Below are positions 23,042 to 31,971 of a stretch of DNA of 36,719 bases, one piece after another. Source of the stretch: Deltaproteobacteria bacterium (GTDB taxonomy: Bacteria > Desulfobacterota > Syntrophobacteria > BM002). The position numbers and the translations under genes are program-made. Under the pieces are notes generated by a model, which ran no database searches, had not been told where the DNA came from, and worked only from the letters and a program-made list of their open reading frames with translations. The stretch lies in NCBI GenBank assembly GCA_020353215.1, contig CP070692.1, positions 282,133-318,851 on the forward strand. The letters are read 5' to 3'. Each line of letters starts with the position of its first letter. Position 1 is the first letter of the stretch.

Positions 23042-24315
23042 ACCGCTCCATCGTGCCCATCGAGGCGCCCGTTGCTGAGAAGACCAAGTCTGGCCGCCTC
23101 GACCAGTGGGCCAAACGAGTTCTTTTCTCGCTCCTCGGCGGTTTACGGCGAGGAAGACTCCACATTATCGACGGCGACGAGGGTTATTCCTTTGGCGAAA
23201 GCAGCAAGGAATTCCCTTTGGAGGCCACAGTCACCGTTTACCATCCCCGATTTTACAGAAACACTGTATTTGCAGGCAGTATCGGTGCCGGCGAGGCTTA
23301 CATGGCGGGCCAGTGGGCTGCCGATGACCTGACCGCAGTAATCCGTATCATTATTTTGAATAGAGACGTACTGGAGGGTATGGAAGCGGGCTTGGCGAGG
23401 CTCGCGACTCCCCTTTACAGGTTTTTTCACTTCTTGCACAGCAACACGAAAAAGGGCAGCCGAGCAAACATCGCGGCTCACTATGACTTGGGAAACGACT
23501 TCTATGAGTTGTTTCTGGATGAGACCTTGACCTACTCCTGTGGCATATTCCAGCGAGAAGACAGCACCCTGCTGGAAGCTTCCCTGGCCAAATACGACAG
23601 AATATGCAAAAAGCTCCAGCTCTCCCCAGTAGACCATGTGCTCGAGATCGGTACGGGGTGGGCTGGCTTTGCCATATACGCAGCGCAGAATTATGGTTCA
23701 CGAATCACCACCACGACGATCTCCAAGGCCCAATACGGGCATGCCAGGGAAAGGATACGCCAAGCTGGGGTAGCCGACCATGTCGAGTTACTGCTAAAAG
23801 ATTACCGCGATCTTAAAGGTAAATACGGCAAGCTTGTCTCCATCGAGATGATCGAGGCGGTGGGTCACCAATACCTAGATTCTTTTTTCCACTCTTGCAG
23901 CAAGCTTTTGAAAGACGACGGCATGATGTTGCTACAGGCCATTACTATCGCCGATCAGGTCTTTGATCACCATAAGCGGTCTGTTGATTTTATCAAACGC
24001 TATATTTTCCCGGGAAGCTGCATACCCTCTATTGCAGCCATGGGTCGATCCATAGCCCGTGCCACCGATTTGAGACTATTCCATCTAGAGGACATCACGC
24101 CTCACTATGTCAGGACGCTTCGCCATTGGAGAGAAAGGTTTTTTGCCAGGATAGACGAGATACGCGAATTGGGCTACTCGGAAACGTTCATCCGAATGTG
24201 GGAGTACTATCTCTGCTATTGCGAAGCTGGGTTCATGGAACGCTACCTGGGAGATGTTCAAATGCTCCTGACAAAACCGGCTTGCCGCCGCCTGCCACTA
24301 CTGCCATCTCTCTAA
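23038..24315 (+). CDS. Cyclopropane-fatty-acyl-phospholipid synthase family methyltransferase
   Basis: A 425-residue CFA synthase. The N-terminal lipid-binding part is followed by AHYDLGNDFYELFLDETLTY, the SAM motif VLEIGTGWAGFAIYAA, SIEMIEAVGHQYLDSFF, FIKRYIFPGSCIPS and the C-terminal HYVRTLRHWRERFFA, all hallmark blocks. It adds a methylene or methyl group from SAM to an acyl double bond in membrane phospholipids, using the product of the desaturase encoded three genes earlier. It overlaps DUF1365 by four bases. Its last four bases also overlap the end of the convergent DUF2062 gene. Confidence 0.96.
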   Translation: MNRSIVPIEAPVAEKTKSGRLDQWAKRVLFSLLGGLRRGRLHIIDGDEGYSFGESSKEFPLEATVTVYHPRFYRNTVFAGSIGAGEAYMAGQWAADDLTAVIRIIILNRDVLEGMEAGLARLATPLYRFFHFLHSNTKKGSRANIAAHYDLGNDFYELFLDETLTYSCGIFQREDSTLLEASLAKYDRICKKLQLSPVDHVLEIGTGWAGFAIYAAQNYGSRITTTTISKAQYGHARERIRQAGVADHVELLLKDYRDLKGKYGKLVSIEMIEAVGHQYLDSFFHSCSKLLKDDGMMLLQAITIADQVFDHHKRSVDFIKRYIFPGSCIPSIAAMGRSIARATDLRLFHLEDITPHYVRTLRHWRERFFARIDEIRELGYSETFIRMWEYYLCYCEAGFMERYLGDVQMLLTKPACRRLPLLPSL

Positions 24316-24791
24316 TTGACAGCACCCCATCGGGGAATTTTTACTCTTTTCAACAGGTGTATGAGGCCCGCGTAGAGGGCTAAGAAAAACGGTGCGCTAA
24401 CAAGAAGCCACGCCACAATTGCACGCATTGTTGTGTCCCACAAAGAGCGTATGGTACCCCATAGATCGGACTGTAACAGTCCAATCAACTCTTGAGCAGT
24501 AAGCGGCAGAGGTTCCGCCCGAAACAATAGGTCACCCAGGTGGAAAAATGGGATTAGAAGCGCTAGGTGGAGGGGATAGACCATATAGTTGACGAGTTGC
24601 ATGGCTGGCAGGTTCAACTGGAAGATAACGGCAGCGAGCCCGCTTAAAATAGTGGTGGAACCCAATACCGGGAATATTCCGAGCACGATACCGCCGGCAA
24701 CACCCATGGCTATCTTCTCGGGGGAGATGCCCTGTTTCAAGAGACTGATGATCGGATTCACTAGTCTTTTATGAAAGAATTTTCCGACCAT
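24312..24791 (-). CDS. DUF2062 membrane protein
   Basis: A 159-residue protein with the DUF2062 pattern. A basic amphipathic start is followed by SPEKIAMGVAGGIVLGIFPV, LSGLAAVIFQLNLPAMQLVN, YPLHLALLIPFFHLGDLLF and a C-terminal hydrophobic segment (AIVAWLLVSAPFFLALYAG). There are three to four membrane helices. The function of the family is unknown. It is coupled to DUF1475 (TAATG junction at 24789-24793) and overlaps the CFA synthase end, so both sides are tightly packed. Confidence 0.88.
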   Translation of the reverse strand: MVGKFFHKRLVNPIISLLKQGISPEKIAMGVAGGIVLGIFPVLGSTTILSGLAAVIFQLNLPAMQLVNYMVYPLHLALLIPFFHLGDLLFRAEPLPLTAQELIGLLQSDLWGTIRSLWDTTMRAIVAWLLVSAPFFLALYAGLIHLLKRVKIPRWGAVN

Positions 24792-25138
24792 TATCCATTT
24801 CGCCTCGTGAGCAAGGTTTTCACGCTGTCACCTTCTCTGAGCTTGGCAAGCTCAAGCAACATGTAGGTTGCAATGGTTAAATTACCCAGTAGCATGAATG
24901 CTACGAACCAAACCACTTTCCTCCACAGGTGCACCTCCTTGTATGCCACCCATACGAAGAAAGTAAGGAAGCCAAAATAAGCATCCGCTAAAGTGGCCCT
25001 GAACCACCAATTTGGCCACATGTTGCGAACAGCTACGAATAGGTTTTGGTCGATGCTTGCAGCCACCGTAACCGCAAGCATGCTCAGAAGAATAAGCCCG
25101 AACAGACTCCTTAAACCGTTTATCACACTTTTGCCCAT
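24791..25138 (-). CDS. DUF1475 family membrane protein
   Basis: A 115-residue protein with three membrane segments (SLFGLILLSMLAVTVAAS, ADAYFGFLTFFVWVAY, VVWFVAFMLLGNLTIATYML). ADAYFGFLTFFVWVAYKE and the WF-V-A-x-MLLGN block are typical of DUF1475. An in-frame TTG at 25159 would add seven residues; the ATG at 25136-25138 is the simpler start. It is divergent from the secreted protein at 25437 and coupled to DUF2062. Function unknown; members often accompany lipid-modification genes. Confidence 0.85.
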   Translation of the reverse strand: MGKSVINGLRSLFGLILLSMLAVTVAASIDQNLFVAVRNMWPNWWFRATLADAYFGFLTFFVWVAYKEVHLWRKVVWFVAFMLLGNLTIATYMLLELAKLREGDSVKTLLTRRNG

Positions 25139-25436
25139 TGTCTTTTCGATACCTTCCAAATTGAATTTTTCGTTTTCTCGCCTTTTCCCTTGAAAGATAG
25201 CCCCGAATCACGATCAAACAATACCAAGAAAGAAATAGTAAAATCGTAGTTTATTGCTACCGGTAAGAAGCTAACGACTTCTTTTTACGTAGAAAGTGGT
25301 GCTCTGAGATGCGCGAGACATTGAAGTGCAGGTTTGACTTCGAGAATGCAAATCTTATCTTAGAACTCATTGAAGCGCGTTAGGTAATGTTTAGTTATTC
25401 TGATTGTATCGGAATTTTGGAGAGGAGATTATATCC

Positions 25437-26177
25437 ATGCGAGCCAGAAAATTTGTTAGTGTGAAAAGGAGAACGAGACGGATTGATCTGGCAGTGCTTT
25501 TTGCGACGGCTATAAATCTCTGCTTTCTTCTGACCGTGGCAGCAGGTGAAACATTTACGGGCCAAGCAGTCAACCTTAAAGGAGGACTGGAATACGTCGA
25601 ATACCATACCGTCGAATACAAGAATGGAGAAGTCAGTCGGAGTGAAACGATCTATTATGACCCTAATCAACAAAAGATCGGCGAGTTGATTTCAGAGTAC
25701 TCACACGGTCCTCAGTTCGGAAGCTACGATTTCAGAGATATCCGTGCTCAATACGAGGACGGTGCTGAAGTGAAAATAGATCAGATCCGGTTGTTTCGAA
25801 AAGAGGGCCCAGACAATCATGTCGACGCCAAAATTCTTCCGAAGAAACCGGATCAGATCGTCGGTCAAGGTTTCCACCAATTCATCGTTCACAACCTTGA
25901 GCCAATCGCCCAAGGTGAGATTCTACACGTGCGACTCGTCTTCCCATCCCGACTAGACCAATTCAAGTTTCGTATTCGCAAACGCAAGATCGAAGGGGAC
26001 ACCCTGTATATCCGACTTGAAATCGACAATTGGTTTCTCAGACTCTTTGCGCCCCACGTGGACGCCGAGTATGATTTGAGAACCCGTCGGCTGTTGCGCT
26101 ATGTTGGAATCTCCAACCTGGAAGATGTTTCAGGGAAGCATAAAAAAGTCACGATTACGTATTCTTATAAGAGCTAA
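25437..26177 (+). CDS. Exported hypothetical protein of the lipid island
   Basis: A 246-residue protein with a basic start (RARKFVSVKRRTRR) and a hydrophobic stretch LAVLFATAINLCFLLTVAAG ending in AAGE, a signal peptide. The mature part is rich in beta strands and has repeated aromatic-charged patterns (EYVEYHTVEYKNGEVS, SYDFRDIRAQYEDG). Near the end is a helical or strand unit with VDAEYDLRTRRLLRYVGISN. Secreted proteins of this kind, lipid-binding in appearance, appear in such loci, but I do not recognise a named family. GGAGAGGAG lies nine bases before the ATG at 25437. Nothing else is on its strand within 300 bases. Confidence 0.75.
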   Translation: MRARKFVSVKRRTRRIDLAVLFATAINLCFLLTVAAGETFTGQAVNLKGGLEYVEYHTVEYKNGEVSRSETIYYDPNQQKIGELISEYSHGPQFGSYDFRDIRAQYEDGAEVKIDQIRLFRKEGPDNHVDAKILPKKPDQIVGQGFHQFIVHNLEPIAQGEILHVRLVFPSRLDQFKFRIRKRKIEGDTLYIRLEIDNWFLRLFAPHVDAEYDLRTRRLLRYVGISNLEDVSGKHKKVTITYSYKS

Positions 26178-26493
26178 AGGGTGGGAGCGTCGGAACCTGG
26201 AACCGAAATCGCTGCCTGAACGGGTGACTGGTGAAAACTGAGCAGTGAAGCTTCAGAAGTGAGCCGTCAGCGATTGCGAAGTGCAGAGCGCAATGTAAAC
26301 GGCGTCAGGCAGGAAAGAAATGGGAGCCGAGATCTCTGAAGATTTGAATTGATGAACCTACGCCTTCGGGGGCTGGATATCGGCGACTTGTGTCAGTTCC
26401 TGTTCCCGATGCCATTTATTTAAAATCTTGCCCAGCCCCTCACACTTGCGGGTTCTGCTTTACACATCGACACAAATGGCATAAGGATAACCC
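26178..26493. other. 316-base intergenic stretch
   Basis: No gene, RNA or strong hairpin is seen. The region is purine-rich at first (26180-26340) and becomes AT-rich before the DUF2177 gene, where its promoter is expected. Confidence 0.4.
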
Positions 26494-26901
26494 ATGGCTG
26501 CAGTGAAACTTGTTCAGCTCTACATGGTAACCGCTGTTTTCTTTTTCGCCATCGATATTCTCTGGTTGGGTGTAATTGCCAAGAATTTCTATAACCGGCA
26601 CCTGGCCCAATTCTTCAGGGAGCGCGTCAACTGGGCTGCCGCGGCCATTTTCTACGCTCTTTACATTCTTGGCATCATGATTTTTGCGATCCTGCCTGGA
26701 ATAAGTTCTGCTTCGTTGGCCCGAACGGTCATTCTGGGTGTGCTTTACGGTTTGTTTACTTACGCAACCTATGACCTCACAAATCTGGCCACCATCAAAG
26801 ATTGGCCGGTGAAAATTGTAGTGGTTGATATTCTCTGGGGAATGATGCTTTGTGGCCTTGTTTCGGCCGGTGGGTTTGTCGTTGCCACGCGTTTCCTCTA
26901 A
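26494..26901 (+). CDS. DUF2177 family membrane protein
   Basis: A 135-residue protein with four membrane segments: LYMVTAVFFFAIDILWLGVI, AAAIFYALYILGIMIFAIL, VILGVLYGLFTYATYDLTNL and VVDILWGMMLCGLVSAGGFV. DILWLGVIAKNFY and YGLFTYATYDLTNLAT are the family signature. AAGGA lies six bases before the ATG. DUF2177 genes often neighbour DUF1295 and CFA-synthase-like genes, as here on the opposite strand, where the next gene ends 27 bases away. Function unknown. Confidence 0.92.
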   Translation: MAAVKLVQLYMVTAVFFFAIDILWLGVIAKNFYNRHLAQFFRERVNWAAAAIFYALYILGIMIFAILPGISSASLARTVILGVLYGLFTYATYDLTNLATIKDWPVKIVVVDILWGMMLCGLVSAGGFVVATRFL

Positions 26902-26928
26902 ACACAGAGAGTCGGCTCTTGTTGTTTG

Positions 26929-27987
26929 CTATTGAGCAATTGAGAGATCTTCCCCTATTTGCTTCGTTAAGCGGTAGTGCGAAACAAGCCATTCCTCGCC
27001 GTTTCGGTATCCCCAAAGTTCCGCACAGGCTAGAAAGAAAATGCGCCAACGCTGGAGCCAGCGCTTCGCCTGGCTCTTGCCGTAGGTTTGTGCCAAAACG
27101 GGTAATATCTCATCACGTCTTTGGTCGAGGTTGGCCAGCCAGGCCTCGGCGGTTTTCTTGTAGTGAATACCGTTCACCCGCCAGTGGTCTTCCACCAAGA
27201 GCTCGTCTTGAAAGTTGAACAGCAGGTCATCCGAGGGCATCATCCCTGCAGTAAAGAAAAACCGCCCCATCCAATCGTCCTCACCAGCAGTGTCAAAAAT
27301 GTAGGCAAACTTTCGGTGCGAAAAAATGTGGATGAAAAGTTTCCCTTCCGGCTTCAACCAGGTGGCGATGCGTGACAACAGCTGTTTCCAGTTACGCATG
27401 TGTTCGAACATCTCAATTGAGAAGACTCTGTCGAATTGGTGTTCAATGTACAAATGGTTCATATCGGCGGTGACCACCTCCAGGTTTTTGAGACCTTTTT
27501 GTCTGCACGTTGCCCTAATGAATCTTCCTTGCGGTTTCGAGTTGGAGACGGCCACGACGCGACTGTTTGGATACGTTTCTGCAATCCAGGTGGAAAGAGA
27601 ACCCCAGCCGCAACCCAGATCAAGGACCTCCATTCCATCTTCAAGTTGCGCCCTTTCTGCGGTCAATGCCAGCATGGTCTCTTCTGCCCGGTCCAGTGAA
27701 TCGACGCCTTGCGGCCAATAACAGCCGCTATACTTCATTCTCTTTCCCAGCACCTTCTGGAAAAAAGCTGGTGGGAGTTCATAATGCTGCTCTTTCGGCT
27801 TTTGGACCTCCACAGCCACGGGGCTCCGCCCCAGTTCGTCAACGAATCTCCGCAGAGCCTCTCGCTGCGCTTCCCTGTCGCCGCGATCCTCCGACCGCAA
27901 TCTTTTCTTGTCCAATTCACGAATGCCCCACCGAATAAGCCAGTCTGGGAGGACACCGCGCTCTGCCAGTTCGATGGGCAGTTTCAT
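26929..27987 (-). CDS. Second CFA-synthase-like SAM methyltransferase
   Basis: A 352-residue protein related to CFA synthase but of a different branch. [20 protein letters not shown] and [15 protein letters not shown] lead to the SAM motif [20 protein letters not shown], then [20 protein letters not shown] and [15 protein letters not shown]. The C-terminal part ends in [18 protein letters not shown]-like residues. It is shorter than the enzyme at 23038-24315 and lacks its N-terminal domain; its substrate may be another lipid. The frame is open to 28188, but AAAGGAG before the ATG at 27985-27987 and the TAATG junction with DUF1295 fix the start. It forms an operon with DUF1295. Confidence 0.9.
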   Translation of the reverse strand: MKLPIELAERGVLPDWLIRWGIRELDKKRLRSEDRGDREAQREALRRFVDELGRSPVAVEVQKPKEQHYELPPAFFQKVLGKRMKYSGCYWPQGVDSLDRAEETMLALTAERAQLEDGMEVLDLGCGWGSLSTWIAETYPNSRVVAVSNSKPQGRFIRATCRQKGLKNLEVVTADMNHLYIEHQFDRVFSIEMFEHMRNWKQLLSRIATWLKPEGKLFIHIFSHRKFAYIFDTAGEDDWMGRFFFTAGMMPSDDLLFNFQDELLVEDHWRVNGIHYKKTAEAWLANLDQRRDEILPVLAQTYGKSQAKRWLQRWRIFFLACAELWGYRNGEEWLVSHYRLTKQIGEDLSIAQ

Positions 27988-28778
27988 TACTTCTCCTTTC
28001 TCGGAAACCACGGAACAAAAGGACTCGTGGTCTTTATGTACCCCTGGTATTCGGGCCGGGTATCGACCATTGTTTTTTCCAACAGGGTCACTCCAGAAAC
28101 CTTCAGGAGAAGAACGGTGATCAACACAGGACTGATCACCACCCAAGTACTTCCCGGTGTTGCCAGAGTGATCATAAACAGTCCCCACCAGACCAGCGAT
28201 TCACCAAAATAATTGGGGTGTCTCGTGTAGGCCCACAGCCCTTTGTTCATCACCCTGCCTTTGTTCTCTGGGTTTGCTTTGAAGCGGTACAACTGCCAAT
28301 CGCCCACCGTTTCGAACATGAAACCAACAGTCCAAACAATCATCCCCAAAAGGTCGAGGATCACTAGCCTCGACGGAACTGCTGAAATCTGCCCGACTTG
28401 AAGGACAAGGGAAATGATCCACAGGAAGACTCCTTGAAGTCCGAATACGGTAAATAAACTTACCCACCAGAAACGGGCGCCGTATTGGGCTCTCCAAACT
28501 TGGTAACGGCGATCCTCCCCATGACCCCAATTTCGAATGAGGATGTAGAGGGCTAAACGTAGCCCCCAAAGGGTTGTCAGTGTGGCAATCAGCACCTTTC
28601 GACCCAGGTAACCGTCCGTTTCGAAAAAAGTAAGCCAGGCAACAAGCACAAATCCCAGTCCCCAGAATACGTCCACGATGCTTGCATCCCGCTTAACCAG
28701 ACTCAACAGCCAGATTCCAAACATCATGGCGATTACAGCCCCTAGGTTGGTGAGAAAAATGGAAAGTTCATTCTCCAT
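27987..28778 (-). CDS. DUF1295 family membrane enzyme (steroid 5-alpha-reductase-like)
   Basis: A 263-residue polytopic protein (about six helices, for example [20 protein letters not shown] and [17 protein letters not shown]). The C-terminal [20 protein letters not shown] is the signature shared by DUF1295, 5-alpha-reductases and isoprenylcysteine methyltransferases, and marks the NADPH- or SAM-binding side. Members reduce or methylate lipids. AGGAGAG lies six bases before the ATG. It precedes the CFA-like gene with overlapping stop and start, so the two probably act on the same lipid. Confidence 0.93.
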   Translation of the reverse strand: MENELSIFLTNLGAVIAMMFGIWLLSLVKRDASIVDVFWGLGFVLVAWLTFFETDGYLGRKVLIATLTTLWGLRLALYILIRNWGHGEDRRYQVWRAQYGARFWWVSLFTVFGLQGVFLWIISLVLQVGQISAVPSRLVILDLLGMIVWTVGFMFETVGDWQLYRFKANPENKGRVMNKGLWAYTRHPNYFGESLVWWGLFMITLATPGSTWVVISPVLITVLLLKVSGVTLLEKTMVDTRPEYQGYIKTTSPFVPWFPRKEK

Positions 28779-28862
28779 CGAGCGCTCTCCTGCCGTTAAC
28801 TCGGTTTCTTTGTTTCCAATGGATAAAGTCGCGTTTCTTAAACCCCAGCCCCATTCCTCCGG

Positions 28863-30266
28863 TCACCTGATTATTCGCGCTGGACGGAGAGGGTCCCTAA
28901 CTGATTCGCCTGCACGCCGCTCGGCAATGGCCGCCAGAATATCTTTATGAATCCGACGATTGATGGGATAGGCTATCGCTAAGACAAAAGCCGCAATATT
29001 GCAGAGGGACGGCACTAAGGCATACAACACCCTGAGGGTGAATTGGACCTGTTCGGATTGCTCCACATTGGGCGTGTAACCTACGGCGCCTAAAACAGAG
29101 AGCGATACACCCACGCCCAGAGCAGCGGCAAGCTTTTTGGTGATCGACCATATTCCGATGTAGTGTCCTTCGCGTCTTTCACCCGACAGAAGCTCATCGT
29201 AATCAATGACATCGGCCTGCATGGCAGATGGTATGGCCAGGGTGGCACCGAAGCCAATGCCCGAGAAGAAGACCAGAACTCCGTAAATGTGAGCGTCCCC
29301 TGGCCCAAGAAAGAAGACGCCCACAAAGGCGCCAGTGTTTATCGCCATAGCAGCGAGCCACGTCACCTTCTTCTCCAGCCGTCGTGCCAGGAAAACCCAA
29401 CCGGGTAGGAAAAGGACGCCGGTTACAAAATATACGAAAAGAAAGAGATCGGCCTTGTCTGATCGCAGCACGTATTCCACGTAGTAAAGAATCAGGGTAG
29501 CCGGGAGATTGCTGCCAAAGGCAGCAATGACGTAGGAGATCAGCAGGATCAGGAACGGTCGGTTCTGTGACACATGTTTGAGTCCCTGCCACAGACCCTG
29601 CTTGTGAGTCTGAACAAATTGCGGCCGTTCGCGTATCGAGATGACACACCACCAACAGAAGGCAATCATCAGCGGCGCATAAAGCAGAGCGATCCAGAAG
29701 AACTTGGCCCGCTCCCCTTCACTGGTTGGGGTAAGACCAAAGGCCCAGGCCACGGCTGCGGGCGAGCTTGCCGCTGCCAGAGTGCCCGCGATAAGGGCTC
29801 CATCTCTCATGCCCAGCAAGGTGGTGCGCTCGTCGTAGTCAAAAGTAATTTCAGGCCCGAGAGACTCGTAAGGCACCACCACTGCTGTCCAGAAAAGAAA
29901 CAAGCAAAAAATCGTTATGCCGAACCAGACAGTCTCGAAAAGAGGAGAGGCAGCGGGGGGATTAAAAAGAAAATACATGGAGAGGGAGAGAAGAACGGCC
30001 CCCGCGGCAATGTACGGTCTGCGTCTACCGAAGCGCGTTTGGGTTTTGTCGGATATATACCCGATGGCCGGGTCCGTAACGGCATCGAAGACCCGCACCG
30101 CCAGGAGCAAATATCCCAGGACCGCGATGTTTACGCCCACTACGTCAGTGTAAAATTTCGGGATATACACATAAACGGGGATTCCTACGATGGCAAGGGC
30201 AAACGCCGGGGCCGCATAGGCAACTTTCTTGCTCAGCGGAACCCTATGGAAATCTGTGCTCGTCAT
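28863..30266 (-). CDS. MFS transporter of the GPH (MelB-like) cation symporter family
   Basis: A 467-residue protein with twelve membrane segments. The GPH pattern shows early: KKVAYAAPAFALAIVGIPVY, AVTDPAIGYISDKTQTRFGRRRPYI (cited in part) with the conserved D-P-x-x-G-x-x-SD and FGRRRP loop, then VVPYESLGPEITFDYDERT. Classical members move sugars with Na+ or H+, but GPH proteins next to CFA-synthase and DUF1295 genes are common and their substrate is not known. It lies 84 bases upstream of DUF1295 on the same strand and may be the first gene of that operon. The ribosome site is weak (A-rich). Confidence 0.92.
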   Translation of the reverse strand: MTSTDFHRVPLSKKVAYAAPAFALAIVGIPVYVYIPKFYTDVVGVNIAVLGYLLLAVRVFDAVTDPAIGYISDKTQTRFGRRRPYIAAGAVLLSLSMYFLFNPPAASPLFETVWFGITIFCLFLFWTAVVVPYESLGPEITFDYDERTTLLGMRDGALIAGTLAAASSPAAVAWAFGLTPTSEGERAKFFWIALLYAPLMIAFCWWCVISIRERPQFVQTHKQGLWQGLKHVSQNRPFLILLISYVIAAFGSNLPATLILYYVEYVLRSDKADLFLFVYFVTGVLFLPGWVFLARRLEKKVTWLAAMAINTGAFVGVFFLGPGDAHIYGVLVFFSGIGFGATLAIPSAMQADVIDYDELLSGERREGHYIGIWSITKKLAAALGVGVSLSVLGAVGYTPNVEQSEQVQFTLRVLYALVPSLCNIAAFVLAIAYPINRRIHKDILAAIAERRAGESVRDPLRPARIIR

Positions 30267-30376
30267 CTTTTTTTAATATTCCTGCGGTCGTTGGTGCGCT
30301 CGCTCCGGCCTAACCTTGAAGCGACTCTCCTGTTTCCAACGACTCATCTTTTTGCAAGTTCCGACCGCTGGCATCA

Positions 30377-30406
30377 GCACTTCATCGCCGTTTGACGATG
30401 AAGTGC
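30377..30406. repeat. Perfect 11-pair inverted repeat
   Basis: GCACTTCATCG and CGATGAAGTGC flank the 8-base loop CCGTTTGA, 111 bases upstream of the MFS start. No T tract follows on either strand, which favours an operator over a terminator. Confidence 0.45.
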
Positions 30407-30581
30407 AGTATGTTTAGACGAGTCGGGACCGGTGGCCTACGATGCAACTCCTGGTTCTGGGCAAAGTAATCACGGCGCGCTTCATGTCAAGGAATTGGCG
30501 TGCTAAACGGAGTCTGATTATGAACTTTGGCAGGTACTGATAAGGGTAAGAAACGGCTACTCCCGCCTGGCGGTTGGATAC

Positions 30582-30612
30582 AAGAAAAGGCGAGTGAACC
30601 ATCACTCGCCTT
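30582..30612 (-). terminator. Intrinsic terminator of the 53-aa protein gene
   Basis: AAGGCGAGTG, loop ATGGTT, CACTCGCCTT gives a perfect ten-pair stem; on the minus strand the right arm runs into TTTTCTTG. It lies 30 bases after the stop at 30642. Confidence 0.75.
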
Positions 30613-30641
30613 CGGTGGTGAAGGGTAAGAATCTTGCCAAA

Positions 30642-30803
30642 TTACTCGTTTCTGGTGAACTGGCCCCGATCCAAATCAGTACAATCGGCTTTCTCTTCAT
30701 CGCTGACAGTTGCAGGATCTTTTAGAGAATCAAGATCACAAATGTACGCATTTCCCTCTTTGTCGTACACATACACCATCGAACTCTTAGTCGGCTCTGC
30801 CAT
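30642..30803 (-). CDS. Small cysteine-pair protein, copy B (GN-x3-C-x-LDSL-x-DP family)
   Basis: A 53-residue acidic protein with a strong ribosome site (GGAAGGAGGGAAG before the ATG at 30801-30803). It aligns without gaps to the 60-residue protein at 2175-2357: VYVYDKEGN, Cys22, LDSLKDP, SDEE and Cys41 match, 17 of 36 residues by eye, with the same Cys spacing. The ends differ. No signal peptide, membrane helix or named domain. Like copy A it is alone on its strand, with its own terminator, which suggests strong independent expression. Family not recognised. Overlapping frames on the + strand (30803-31066) are shadows. Confidence 0.75.
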   Translation of the reverse strand: MAEPTKSSMVYVYDKEGNAYICDLDSLKDPATVSDEEKADCTDLDRGQFTRNE

Positions 30804-31062
30804 TGTTACTTCCCTCCTTCCATTTTGGTTTTTTGTTTGACAGCAAAATTTATAATTGCGAGTTTGCCAGAATGTTCAGTGAGCGAGAAATTAAGTACTC
30901 GGTTCACGTCAGTCAAGGGTGGAAAGTTCTTTCCACTATCATTTTCTTACATCACCTTCCCCGGCGGGTCAACTATATTCTGCAGGGAGCCATTGCAAGT
31001 TGCGACGGTCGGCCCTATATTTTTAGAGTTCAGTTAGTAGAGCAGAAATGCTGGGGATTGTC

Positions 31063-31971
31063 ATGAAAATCGGATACCCGTGCATAAATCGTGGAATCGG
31101 CTGCACGGCCAATTCCACTTTCAGACTAGCCTCCTACTCGGAGGAGCGGCTAGTTCAGAAAGTGGAAAGCAATTTGCGCTGCCTCGTCAAGATTTTGCAG
31201 TACAACGTTCAGAATGGTTTCTACTTCTTTAGAATAAGCTCTAACCTGATCCCTTTCGCATCACACCCCGTTTGCACCTTCGACTGGGCCCGTCAATTTA
31301 GGGGGCAGTTTAAGAAAGTCGGCGAGTTCATAACGGAGCATGACATAAGGATTTCCATGCACCCTGATCAGTTTGTACTCATCAACGCGCTAAAAGAAGA
31401 CGTGGTGGAGCGAAGTGTACGGGAACTCGACTATCATTGCACCGTCCTCGATAAAATGGGTTTGGACGGCACCGCAAAAATCCAGATTCATGTAGGTGGG
31501 GTGTACGGCGACAAAAGATCCGCCATGGATCGGTTCACTGAGAGACACAACTCTCTGAACGAGTCGCTCAAGAGACGGTTGGTGATAGAGAACGACGACA
31601 GATCATACAGCCTGAAGGATTGTTTGTCGGTACACGAAAAAATTGGCATTCCAATCATATTCGACGCCTTTCACCACCAGTGCCTCAACAACGGTGAAAC
31701 CTTACGACATGGTTTCGAACTCGCTGCGAGTACCTGGAAAGAATCAGATGGCGTTCCCATGGTTGACTATAGTAGTCAGCAGAGAGGCCAGCGGATCGGA
31801 TCGCATGCAAAAACGCTGAATATCGCAGTCTTTAGAAAGTTTCTCCAAAAGACGAGAGGCTTGGACTTTGATGTAATGTTGGAGATAAAAGACAAGGAAA
31901 CCAGCGCTTTAAAGGCCCTTAGGATTCTGAGAGAATATCAGAACGGAAAGGAGATCAATTTAGTTGCATGA
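31063..31971 (+). CDS. uvsE: UV DNA damage endonuclease UvsE (UVDE)
   Basis: A 302-residue TIM-barrel nuclease. It starts KIGYPCINRGIGCTANSTFR and carries the metal-site blocks ISMHPDQFVLIN, IQIHVGGVYGDK, LVIENDDRSY, IIFDAFHHQCLN and VMLEIKDKE. The length and motif order fit UvsE. It nicks DNA 5' to UV photoproducts and other lesions, starting a repair route that does not need UvrABC. GGGGA precedes the ATG at 31063; the frame from 31048 only adds five residues. Its stop overlaps the next ATG (ATGA), so the unknown gene behind it is co-translated. Confidence 0.96.
   Translation: MKIGYPCINRGIGCTANSTFRLASYSEERLVQKVESNLRCLVKILQYNVQNGFYFFRISSNLIPFASHPVCTFDWARQFRGQFKKVGEFITEHDIRISMHPDQFVLINALKEDVVERSVRELDYHCTVLDKMGLDGTAKIQIHVGGVYGDKRSAMDRFTERHNSLNESLKRRLVIENDDRSYSLKDCLSVHEKIGIPIIFDAFHHQCLNNGETLRHGFELAASTWKESDGVPMVDYSSQQRGQRIGSHAKTLNIAVFRKFLQKTRGLDFDVMLEIKDKETSALKALRILREYQNGKEINLVA

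Larger units (their letters stand above)
30267..30641. other. 375-base intergenic stretch with two hairpins
   Basis: It holds the 11-pair hairpin at 30377-30406 and the terminator at 30582-30612. The only open frame (30414-30605, minus) has no ribosome site and is not protein-like. The MFS promoter is expected near its left end. Confidence 0.45.

Noticed and set aside
30803-31066. Overlapping + strand frames before uvsE
   Set aside because: They start inside the 53-aa gene's leader, have no ribosome site and look unlike proteins; uvsE starts at 31063.
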